Assembly (NCBI GenBank): GCA_002352105.1
Contig: DEHV01000075.1
Coordinates: 9,397-15,399, forward strand
DNA from: Chitinophagaceae bacterium UBA2791
GTDB lineage: Bacteria; Bacteroidota; Bacteroidia; Chitinophagales; Chitinophagaceae
DNA length: 6,003 nt
Direction of reading: 5' to 3'
Position 1 is the stretch's first letter. The number at the start of each line of letters is the position of its first letter. Both the position numbers and the translations under genes were made by a program. Shown here piece after piece: positions 1 through 6,003 of the stretch. The notes under the pieces were generated by a model. It saw only the letters and a program-made list of their open reading frames with translations, was not told the DNA's origin and searched no databases.

Positions 1-270
1 GCCGATGGAAATTATACTTTTGAGACCATTTCTGATGATGGAAGCAAATTATATATAGACGTTCCCTATTCTTTTAACGCTACCCCACTAATAAATAATG
101 ACGGCGCCCACGGAGCGCAGAGCCGGCAAGGCACAATATTTCTCACCAAGGGTTACCATGGTTTTGTTGCCAGTTTTGCAGAGATCGGCGGAGATGCCCT
201 GATGGAAGTGTACTGGTCGAGCAATACCGGCATCGCCCGGCAGCTGATACCAAAGAGTTTTTATGCCCTG
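1..270 (+). other. PA14 domain, C-terminal half (partial)
   Basis: Window residues 1-90 show the second half of a PA14 beta-barrel. The stretch YTFETISDDGSKLYID is followed by a G-x-x-x-L-x-x-G-x-H-type segment (GTIFLTKGYHGF) and the strand ALMEVYWSS, then a closing IP-x-x-x-FYAL. In carbohydrate-binding PA14 domains a pair of adjacent aspartates in this loop holds the calcium that contacts the sugar; D12-D13 match that position by motif. The first half of the domain lies upstream of the window. The family call is firm, whereas sugar binding is inferred. Confidence 0.85.
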
Positions 271-3200
271 GACGAGTTTCAGGAAGCTTCTCTTGCCGCG
301 CCTACCGCGGTGTCCGCAACGGCTGTAGCCTATAATAAGATCAATCTGACATGGGCCGATAATAGCAATAATGAAACCGGCTTTGAGATACTTCGTTCTA
401 CGACAATGAACGGCGTGTTTACAGCTATCGGTACAACGCCTGCGAATACTACTTCGTTCAGCGATTCAGGGTTGACTGCGAATACGCGTTATTATTATAA
501 GGTGCGCGCGGTGAGCTCCGAGGGACAATCTGAATATGCTTATAATTATACCGAAGTAAACTGGAAGTTGAACAATAATTATACCGATGCCAACGGAGAT
601 GCCGGCCGTACATTGAACAGTAATTCGGGAGCTTCATTCAGTACTACCAGGCAGGAAGGATCGCATGCTGTTGCTTTGACTACAAGCGGCTATCTAAGTC
701 ATACCGTTTCTGGTAACAACAGCACTTTCCTGACATCCGGAGGATATGATCAGCGTACGGTGGCTCTATGGATCAGGCCCGGTGGCACCAACAACAGGAG
801 GATGGTCTTTGAGTTTGGCGATAATAACAATGGATTGGGATTGCGGTTTAACGACAACGCGCTTATCGCAGGTATTGCCGGCGGCGGAACAAGGGTTACG
901 GCCAGCTATGCCAATGTGGCTTCTGCTTCGGGCACTCCCTGGATAAGCGGAGGGTGGAACCATGTAGCTGTTGTGTACGATAAGACCTCTTTGAGGCTTT
1001 ACCTTAACGGGGTAAATGTGGCGTCGAACAATTCTCTTACTTTCGCCAGCGTGGGCTCTTCCACAAATGCTTCACGTTTTGCCTATCCTTCGGCCACAGC
1101 CGCCGCCAACCATGTATTTAATCAAGCAGGTACCTGGACCTATCTCGGGGGATCAATGGATGATATTTATGTCATCAGGGGCGCCTTAAGGGATTCGGAG
1201 ATTGCCGCGCTGAGAAACCTTAGTTTTAATACGCAGTCTACCGCTGTTACATTGGCGGCTCCGGCCGCTCCGACCGCCCCCACCGGTCTTGCAGCGACAG
1301 CGCTATCTACCAACGCGATAAAGCTTACCTGGAACGATAATTCTGAAAATGAGACCGGTTTCGAGATCTGGCGCTCTTCCGGCGATAAGTCCAATGAGAG
1401 AATGATCGCCGTGGTTGAAGGAGGAAGCGGCGCGCAGAAAACATTCACAGATACCTCGCTGTTTGCGAATGTTACTTACTACTTTAAGGTTAAGGCCAGG
1501 GGAGAAGTGCTTAATTCGGCATTTACCCCCGAAGTGGACGCCAAAACATTAAATGGTAAACCGCATATTAAAGACGTGCTCGACTTTTCCATGCTTTATG
1601 GCACATCCTATAGCCTGCCGCTTAGCGCTATCGACGAGGATGGAGACGCGCTGACCTTTACTACCAGCGGTCTGCCTGCTTTCGGGACCCTGCAGAACAT
1701 CTCTAACGGCAATGGGGCTATTGTGTTCAATCCGAGTTCCAGGAACCGGGGCTCGTTCCGCATCACCGTATATGTTTCAGATCCCAATGGCGGAAAAGAT
1801 ACCACATCCTTTGTGCTTGCCGTGAATACCAATGATGTTCCGGTAATGCCTGCCATTGCGGATGTGGTTATTGATGAGGGGACTTCGATCAATGTGCCGG
1901 TCTCTGCAACAGATAAGAACGGCGTTTCCAAAATGATCTGGAGAGTGGAGGGATTGCCTTCATTTGCCAATTTTGTGAATAATAATAATGGAACGGGAAC
2001 GATAGCCATCAATGCAAACTATGCGTCTTCGGGAGAGTATGAGATAACGGCGTTTGTAGACGACGGCTATGGCGCGTGGACAAGCCAGTCGTTCAAGCTC
2101 ACGGTAAATGATATCAGGCCCGATGCAGCCATACAGATCAATTTCAGGCATATTACGGGCGGCGTTCCTTTATGGAACGACGTGGATATAAGCAGTCTTT
2201 CCCGCGATACAGCCTATACTATCACAGATGTTGACGGAAATCCTTTTCCCTTCAGGTTCCGCATAACCAAGGGCGGGGTAGCCAGTACCCAGGGGGGACG
2301 GATAACAGGCAACGATTCCGGTGTTTATCCGGATAATGTTTTAAGAGATGCGATGGCCTGGGCCTTTAATAGCACTAGCTCTGATACAGCGATATTAAGA
2401 GTATCGGGACTGGATCCTGCGAAGCGGTACGATTTTACCCTCTTTTCCGGATATACTACGGGCGCCGCCACCACTTATATACAGTATGTAATAGGAAATG
2501 ATACTGCGAGCCTCTACTACCACAATAATACCCAGAATACCGCTATGATTCAGAATGCTCAGCCTAATGCTGACGGGCAGGTATTTATTACATTGATCGG
2601 GGATCCGGTAGTAGGCCTGGGCGGGGTACTGAATGCGATGATCATCAGGCCCCTGTTTAGTGATGGTACTGCTCCTGCCAAACCACTGCAATTCCAAGGA
2701 GAGTTTACTCTCGGCGAAGGAGTGAAGCTGGGTTGGGAAGACAGGGCATACAATGAAGATGGTTACCGCGTGTACCGTTCTACGAATAAATATGGAACCT
2801 ATACCTTGCTGAATCCGCAGGTTGAGCGGGATAGCGTGAGTTTCCTGGATCCGAATACGCTGCCGGAAACAACCTACTACTATTATGTAGCGGGCATAAA
2901 TGCGATAGGGACCGGCGCTTCCAGCGATACCATTGCAATAACCACCGGCAATAACCTGCCCGTGATCACTGCCGCAGAACGGTTCCTGGTTAAAACAGGC
3001 GCTACTGCAAACCTTGATTTTACGGCTGCGGACGATCCGGGAGATATCGTGACCGTGACGTTGCTTAACAAGCCCGGTTTTGTTGAGCTTCAGCATCTTG
3101 GAGGGATCAATTACAGGATCACGGCTTCCCCGCTCAATGACCACCTGGGATGGTTTACCCTGACGCTTAGGGCGGCAGATAATAAGGGGGCTGTTTCCAC

Positions 3201-4986
3201 GAAGGATGTTATTCTTTCGGTAGCGGATAAGAATACCCGCTCGGTCTATGTAAACTTTGGCCGGGAAGATAAGCCGGCTCCGTTCCCCTGGAACAACTGG
3301 CTGGGCGCGAGAGGATCCAACAATACCCTTTCCAACCTGAAGGACGAACAAAACAATACCACGCCTTTTAGCATCACCACAGTAGAGTCATGGACCGGCG
3401 TAACGACTATGGGACATATGACGGGTAATAACTCGGGCATATTCCCGGATGCTGTATTGGAAAGCGGGTTGCACAATATAGGAGGGCCGCGTACCATCCG
3501 GATCTCCGGCCTGAACAACAACATGAGGTATAATATCGTATTCGTGGGCAGTATGAACGAGGGCGCATTGGCAACAGCCCGATACAGGCAGGTCAGCGGA
3601 ACGGCTGATGATACGCTTAACGCCCGGTACAATACCAACCAATCGGCTAATCTCAATGGCCTGGCGCCGGTAGGCGGACAGATATCTGCCGAGATATCAA
3701 GGATACTGGGTTCGCTGAATGCCTACCTTAATGCTGTTGTTATCGAGGAATATGATCCGAACCTGTTAACTGCGCCGCTGAACCCGATCAATCTGTATGC
3801 AGAGCCGGTGGATCGGACGACAATTGATCTTAGCTGGTCGGATAGAACGGCGAATGAGGCTGCGGTAAATGGTTATATGCTGGACAGGGCTACAGATTCA
3901 TTGTTCACCGTGAATGTGGTTAACATGGGATTGCCGGCCAATACGACTACTTACAGGGATGCCGGACTTTCTGCCAACCAGAAATACTGGTACAGGGTCA
4001 GGGCAAGATCTGCAGCAGGAGCATATTCGGATTACAGCAACCGCGCGAAAGCCATAACTCCGGCCTCTATTGTATATGTGAATTTTAACTTTACGATCGA
4101 CAACGGGCCGTTCCCCTGGAATAATATCTATGCTTCTCCCACTTCGCCGGACGTATTTACCGGCTTTAAGAATCAGTCCGGCGCAGGGACAGGACTGACC
4201 CTTTCGCTGACAAAGATCTTTAACGGAGAGTTTACCGCGGGCGTCAATACGGGTAACAATTCCGGGATCGTGCCGGATAACGTGATGATGTCGGATTTCT
4301 GGTTAGACAATACCCAGGAATCGCAGTTTGTATTGTCGGGGTTAAATCATTCCAGGCGTTATCGCATCGGCTTCTTCGGCAGCGCCGGCGATGTGGGATG
4401 GTCTGCCGGCGATTTTACCGCCACATACACAGTTAACGGCAAAACCGTTTACCTGAACTCCTGGTTAAACAGGTCGAAGATTGTATACATAGATGATATC
4501 GTACCGGATGTGAACGGCGAGGTAAGGCTCGATTTCTCCACCACGGAGGATGCGTTGTTCGGATTTAACGGGGCGGTTATCATTCAGGATTATACCGATG
4601 TTTCCGAAGGCGGGGAGGTGATCAATAATATGGTGAATAACCCCAACTCGGCGAATATCCTTATGGAGAACGATGATGCGGCCGATCTCGCAATGGCCGC
4701 CGCACAGGAAGGAAGTTCGAGCGCCAGGATGTATCCGAACCCCGTCGTCAGTTTCCTTAACGTGGATTTCAACAATGCTTCGGCCAGCGACAACGTCAGC
4801 CTGATGGTATATGATATTTCCGGAAAACTGCTGTACATGCGCAATTATGGTAAATTGTCGGCCGGGCCTCATACGCTTGGTCTAAGCGCAAAGGAAAGCG
4901 GGATGACAACCGGAATATATTTTGTTTCCCTGAATGTAAATGGTAAAGCAATAAAAACAACTAAAGTCGTAAAAACCAAAGAATAA
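1..4986 (+). CDS. Large multidomain T9SS-secreted surface protein (PA14 / Fn3 / LamG / Ig-like / repeated X module), 5' end missing
   Basis: The reading frame is open from the first base to a TAA at 4984-4986, giving 1661 residues. The gene starts upstream, because the window opens inside a PA14 domain; the first in-frame ATG, at 202, lies within that domain and is not the start. Domains by window residue: PA14 C-terminal half 1-90 (DDGSKLYID at 12-20, the calcium/ligand-site type Asp pair); Fn3 100-180; LamG/concanavalin-like 181-410; Fn3 423-517; cadherin/He_PIG-like Ig folds 521-612 and 613-704; X1 711-886; Fn3 891-983; Ig-like 984-1078; X2 1081-1251; Fn3 1258-1356; X3 1357-1531; Ala/Asp-rich linker 1532-1574; T9SS sorting domain 1575-1661. 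PA14 and LamG folds often bind carbohydrate, while Fn3 and Ig-like domains act as spacers. I infer a secreted or surface-anchored glycan-binding protein or adhesin. No catalytic motif is visible, but an enzyme domain could lie in the missing N-terminus. The gene ends 14 bases before a terminator hairpin, so it is the last gene of its transcript. Confidence 0.93.
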   Translation, partial: ADGNYTFETISDDGSKLYIDVPYSFNATPLINNDGAHGAQSRQGTIFLTKGYHGFVASFAEIGGDALMEVYWSSNTGIARQLIPKSFYALDEFQEASLAAPTAVSATAVAYNKINLTWADNSNNETGFEILRSTTMNGVFTAIGTTPANTTSFSDSGLTANTRYYYKVRAVSSEGQSEYAYNYTEVNWKLNNNYTDANGDAGRTLNSNSGASFSTTRQEGSHAVALTTSGYLSHTVSGNNSTFLTSGGYDQRTVALWIRPGGTNNRRMVFEFGDNNNGLGLRFNDNALIAGIAGGGTRVTASYANVASASGTPWISGGWNHVAVVYDKTSLRLYLNGVNVASNNSLTFASVGSSTNASRFAYPSATAAANHVFNQAGTWTYLGGSMDDIYVIRGALRDSEIAALRNLSFNTQSTAVTLAAPAAPTAPTGLAATALSTNAIKLTWNDNSENETGFEIWRSSGDKSNERMIAVVEGGSGAQKTFTDTSLFANVTYYFKVKARGEVLNSAFTPEVDAKTLNGKPHIKDVLDFSMLYGTSYSLPLSAIDEDGDALTFTTSGLPAFGTLQNISNGNGAIVFNPSSRNRGSFRITVYVSDPNGGKDTTSFVLAVNTNDVPVMPAIADVVIDEGTSINVPVSATDKNGVSKMIWRVEGLPSFANFVNNNNGTGTIAINANYASSGEYEITAFVDDGYGAWTSQSFKLTVNDIRPDAAIQINFRHITGGVPLWNDVDISSLSRDTAYTITDVDGNPFPFRFRITKGGVASTQGGRITGNDSGVYPDNVLRDAMAWAFNSTSSDTAILRVSGLDPAKRYDFTLFSGYTTGAATTYIQYVIGNDTASLYYHNNTQNTAMIQNAQPNADGQVFITLIGDPVVGLGGVLNAMIIRPLFSDGTAPAKPLQFQGEFTLGEGVKLGWEDRAYNEDGYRVYRSTNKYGTYTLLNPQVERDSVSFLDPNTLPETTYYYYVAGINAIGTGASSDTIAITTGNNLPVITAAERFLVKTGATANLDFTAADDPGDIVTVTLLNKPGFVELQHLGGINYRITASPLNDHLGWFTLTLRAADNKGAVSTKDVILSVADKNTRSVYVNFGREDKPAPFPWNNWLGARGSNNTLSNLKDEQNNTTPFSITTVESWTGVTTMGHMTGNNSGIFPDAVLESGLHNIGGPRTIRISGLNNNMRYNIVFVGSMNEGALATARYRQVSGTADDTLNARYNTNQSANLNGLAPVGGQISAEISRILGSLNAYLNAVVIEEYDPNLLTAPLNPINLYAEPVDRTTIDLSWSDRTANEAAVNGYMLDRATDSLFTVNVVNMGLPANTTTYRDAGLSANQKYWYRVRARSAAGAYSDYSNRAKAITPASIVYVNFNFTIDNGPFPWNNIYASPTSPDVFTGFKNQSGAGTGLTLSLTKIFNGEFTAGVNTGNNSGIVPDNVMMSDFWLDNTQESQFVLSGLNHSRRYRIGFFGSAGDVGWSAGDFTATYTVNGKTVYLNSWLNRSKIVYIDDIVPDVNGEVRLDFSTTEDALFGFNGAVIIQDYTDVSEGGEVINNMVNNPNSANILMENDDAADLAMAAAQEGSSSARMYPNPVVSFLNVDFNNASASDNVSLMVYDISGKLLYMRNYGKLSAGPHTLGLSAKESGMTTGIYFVSLNVNGKAIKTTKVVKTKE
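541..1230 (+). other. LamG / concanavalin A-like jelly-roll domain
   Basis: Window residues 181-410 carry the hallmarks of the LamG_3 group of concanavalin A-like lectin/glucanase folds. They begin with a W-K-L-N segment followed by D-A-N-G-D-A-G. A central strand, RTVALWIRP, is followed by the signature WNHVAVVYD...LRLYLNGV and a closing GGSMDDIYVIRGALRDSEI helix segment. In family members the D-D-I/V-x-I-x-x-x-A-L-x-x-x-E-I ending is highly typical. Such domains are usually non-catalytic ligand-binding modules, and the active-site glutamates of glucanases are not evident here. It sits between two Fn3 domains that are unusually alike (W-x-D-N-S-x-N-E-T-G-F-E-I-x-R-S in both). Confidence 0.85.
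2131..2658 (+). repeat. Module X, copy 1 (unrecognised secreted beta-type domain)
   Basis: Window residues 711-886 (176 aa). It opens with AIQINF, has VPLWND where copies 2 and 3 have PFPWNN, carries TGNDSGVYPDNV at 2305-2340, then LRVSGLDPAKRYDFTLFSG, and ends in GGVLNAMIIRPLF. It follows two Ig-like domains and precedes an Fn3. It is the most diverged of the three copies. The alternation of short hydrophobic strands with polar Asn/Thr/Gly loops suggests an all-beta sandwich. I do not recognise a named family. Confidence 0.75.
3241..3753 (+). repeat. Module X, copy 2
   Basis: Window residues 1081-1251 (171 aa). It opens with SVYVNF, followed by PFPWNNW, TGNNSGIFPDAV at 3421-3456, IRISGLNNNMRYNIVFVGS and the terminal LNAVVIEEY. 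It follows a single Ig-like domain and precedes an Fn3. It is closer to copy 3 than to copy 1: both share PFPWNN and TGNNSGI, and the bases at 3280-3293 are identical to those at 4108-4121 over 14 nt. This suggests that copies 2 and 3 arose from a later duplication, or are under stronger shared constraint. Confidence 0.78.
4069..4593 (+). repeat. Module X, copy 3
   Basis: Window residues 1357-1531 (175 aa). It opens with IVYVNF, followed by GPFPWNN, TGNNSGIVPDNV at 4249-4284, FVLSGLNHSRRYRIGFFGS and the terminal FNGAVIIQDY. It follows an Fn3 directly, with no Ig-like domain between, and is the last globular unit before the linker and the sorting domain. The shared pattern across the three copies is VNF/INF near the start, a P-W-N-[ND] motif about ten residues later, TGN-[ND]-SG-x-x-PD-x-V in the middle, SGL-x(4-5)-RY-x-x-x-[FL] two thirds along, and N-[AG]-x-[VI]-I at the end. 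Confidence 0.78.
4723..4983 (+). other. T9SS type A C-terminal sorting domain
   Basis: Window residues 1575-1661 (87 aa) match the Por secretion system sorting domain family. The MYPNPV motif at 1577-1582 starts the domain, VYDISGKLL lies around 1603, and GIYFV at 1638-1642 is followed by a strand and a Lys/Thr-rich tail ending KTTKVVKTKE. In this family the domain guides a protein that has crossed the inner membrane by Sec through the type IX outer-membrane translocon. It is then usually removed by the PorU-type sortase, and the product is attached to A-LPS or released. The preceding Sec signal peptide must lie upstream of the window. Confidence 0.93.
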
Positions 4987-5000
4987 GCTTCGGGCCTTAT

Positions 5001-5050
5001 AAAGAACTTCGCAGACCGGGAATCTAACGATCCCTTCTGCGAAGTTTTTT
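5001..5050 (+). terminator. Intrinsic terminator 1 of the surface-protein gene
   Basis: A perfect 11-bp inverted repeat, AACTTCGCAGA (5005-5015) against TCTGCGAAGTT (5036-5046), is followed by four more Ts (5047-5050). The stem can be extended at its base by AAAG against the T run. Inside it, GGGA (5018-5021) can pair with TCCC (5031-5034). It begins 14 bases after the stop codon, as expected for a rho-independent terminator. Confidence 0.88.
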
Positions 5051-5057
5051 ATGGAGC

Positions 5058-5091
5058 CCCGGGATTGGCCGGTATCGCCCGGGTTTTTTTT
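5058..5091 (+). terminator. Intrinsic terminator 2 (tandem)
   Basis: CCCGGG at 5058-5063 can pair with CCCGGG at 5078-5083 around a 14-base loop, directly followed by eight Ts (5084-5091). It lies immediately after the first terminator and gives a second barrier before the acyltransferase gene. The short stem is all G/C, and the T tract is stronger than that of terminator 1. Confidence 0.72.
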
Positions 5092-5093
5092 CA

Positions 5094-5119
5094 TTTGGCA
5101 TGCGAAATACTATTATAAT
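5094..5119 (+). promoter_or_regulatory. Possible promoter for the acyltransferase gene
   Basis: A TATAAT hexamer at 5114-5119 lies 55 bases before the ATG, with TTTG at 5094-5097 sixteen bases upstream of it. TTTG is the usual upstream (-33) element of Bacteroidota promoters, but the expected TAnnTTTG downstream element is not matched well. The alternative pair TTGGCA (5095-5100) and TATAAT has only a 13-base spacer. The position after two terminators favours a promoter somewhere in 5092-5173, but this exact assignment is weak. Confidence 0.3.
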
Positions 5120-5173
5120 TCGTTGTGTGGTATTATCTTACACTCTTAGTTTCCGGCCCGAAAAGAAAAATAT

Positions 5174-6003
5174 ATGAAAGATTTGTTTTATAAGCCCTCC
5201 ATACTCAGCAACAGCAGGTATGCATGGATCGATTATGCCAAGGGGATATGTATCATTCTCGTTACCTTCAGGCATGTTCAGGAAGGGCTGCATGAAGCAG
5301 GAACCGAATACGCTTACCCGGCGTTAAAGTTTGCCGATGTGTTCTTTTTCAGTTTCAGGATGCCGCTGTTTTTTATCGTTTCGGGCATATTTCTCGGCGG
5401 CACCCTGCGCAAGAAAAGCGTTAATGAGTATATTTCCGGCCGGTTCAAAACCCTGGTATGGCCATTGTTGTTATGGGGTTGTATCCAGGTCACCCTGCAA
5501 CTGATATTCAAAAATTATGTGAATGTCGACAGGGTTCCGTTCGATTATGTCAACCTGCTGATCAAGCCGAGAGCGATAGAACAGTTCTGGTATCTTCACA
5601 CCCTTTTTCTCACCGGTTCCTTATATGCGATCCTGAAAGTGTGGGGAAAGTTCAGCATATTCCACCAGGTGTTGTTGGGCATACTGCTTTACTCCATTAC
5701 CGGTTATTGCCGGTACAACAATATGTTTGAGCACCTGTTCATCCTGGACGTGTTTTTTTATTATATCTTTTTTGCAGTAGGCGATTATTTCGGATCTATC
5801 GTTCTGGATCCTAAAAACTTTAAAGTGTTCAGCGCGAGAAAGACCTTTCTTATTTTCACCCCGCTGTTTTTCTTCCTGGAGCTCTATTTCACCAATATCA
5901 ATCTTGCGCACGGCATCGGCTCGGGATACAGGCAGCCCGACTACTATGTGCAAAACCAAATGCCCGCGTTGTTCCTGCTCGTGGGCCTGGTAGGCGGCGC
6001 CTA
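5174..6003 (+). CDS. Acyltransferase-3 family integral membrane protein, 3' end missing
   Basis: An open frame of 276 codons runs off the window end. The ATG at 5174 is chosen because an in-frame TAG lies at 5147-5149 with no start codon between, and an A-rich leader without Shine-Dalgarno precedes it, as is common in Bacteroidota. The N-terminus RYAWIDYAKGICIILVTFRH (residues 15-34) is the family signature: Arg-15, Asp-20, Lys-Gly, then His-34, the conserved histidine near the active site. FSFRMPLFFIVSG (59-71) and FWYLHTLF (138-145) are further family motifs. Hydrophobic segments at about 22-33, 55-77, 94-112, 138-156, 162-178, 186-210, 224-241 and 263-276 indicate a polytopic inner-membrane protein. 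Members transfer acetyl, succinyl or similar groups to sugars of O-antigen, exopolysaccharide or glucans at the cell envelope; the substrate here cannot be told. Full-length relatives are usually about 330-400 residues, so roughly the last quarter is missing. It is probably transcribed apart from the upstream gene. Confidence 0.9.
   Translation, partial: MKDLFYKPSILSNSRYAWIDYAKGICIILVTFRHVQEGLHEAGTEYAYPALKFADVFFFSFRMPLFFIVSGIFLGGTLRKKSVNEYISGRFKTLVWPLLLWGCIQVTLQLIFKNYVNVDRVPFDYVNLLIKPRAIEQFWYLHTLFLTGSLYAILKVWGKFSIFHQVLLGILLYSITGYCRYNNMFEHLFILDVFFYYIFFAVGDYFGSIVLDPKNFKVFSARKTFLIFTPLFFFLELYFTNINLAHGIGSGYRQPDYYVQNQMPALFLLVGLVGGA

Noticed and set aside
2395..3351. 318-codon open frame on the minus strand inside the large gene
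   Set aside because: It lies opposite recognisable X1, Fn3, Ig-like and X2 coding sequence. Its translation shows no family motif and is rich in Arg, Ile, Gly and Ser, as expected for an antisense shadow.
202..4986. ATG at 202 as the start of the large gene
   Set aside because: The frame is open back to base 1 and the 67 codons before this ATG encode clear PA14 sequence, so it is an internal methionine of a longer gene.
4989..5162. Inverted 8-bp match TTCGGGCC (4989-4996) and GGCCCGAA (5155-5162) flanking the intergenic region
   Set aside because: It is short and widely spaced, with no associated mobile-element features. Chance is the simplest explanation.
5458..5730. 90-codon plus-strand frame, and a 112-codon minus-strand frame at 5621-5959
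   Set aside because: Both overlap the acyltransferase frame, which has clear family motifs and regular membrane segments; neither alternative shows any domain signal.
1..6003. CRISPR array, tRNA/rRNA gene, insertion sequence, retron or defence system
   Set aside because: I found no regular short direct repeats with spacers, no recognisable RNA gene sequence, no transposase or reverse transcriptase motifs, and no nuclease or other effector domain in either gene.

Overview
The window looks like chromosomal DNA from a member of the Bacteroidota. The strongest evidence is that the large first gene ends in a type IX secretion system (T9SS) C-terminal sorting domain, a signal confined to that phylum and close relatives. 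The second gene fits this too: its start codon follows an A-rich leader with no Shine-Dalgarno sequence, as is common in Bacteroidota. The mixture of domains recalls Chitinophaga-like soil bacteria, but the family-level placement is a guess.

Layout: (1) 1-4986, plus strand: the 3' 1661 codons of a very large secreted surface protein whose N-terminus lies upstream of the window. Its domain order is half a PA14 domain, Fn3, a LamG/concanavalin-A-like domain, Fn3, two cadherin/Ig-like domains, module X1, Fn3, one Ig-like domain, module X2, Fn3, module X3, a short Ala/Asp-rich linker and the T9SS sorting domain. No catalytic domain is visible. (2) 4987-5173: a 187-base intergenic region with two tandem hairpin/T-tract terminators and a weak promoter candidate. 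(3) 5174 to the window end, plus strand: the 5' 276 codons of a polytopic membrane acyltransferase of the acyltransferase-3 family, cut off by the window edge.

The most interesting element is module X, a 171-176 residue unit present three times in the first protein. I do not recognise it as a named family. Its copies share VNF/INF near the start, a PWNN-type motif, a TGN-[ND]-SG-x-x-PD-x-V motif, an SGL...RY motif and a terminal NA-x-[IV]-I or similar strand. Fn3, Ig-like and X domains form three successive units in which the number of Ig-like domains falls from two to one to zero. The protein is best read as a secreted or cell-surface multi-ligand, probably glycan-binding, protein or adhesin.

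The two genes are separated by strong terminators, so they are probably transcribed independently. Nothing in the sequence ties their functions together beyond both acting at the cell envelope. I see no RNA genes, mobile elements, CRISPR arrays or defence genes.
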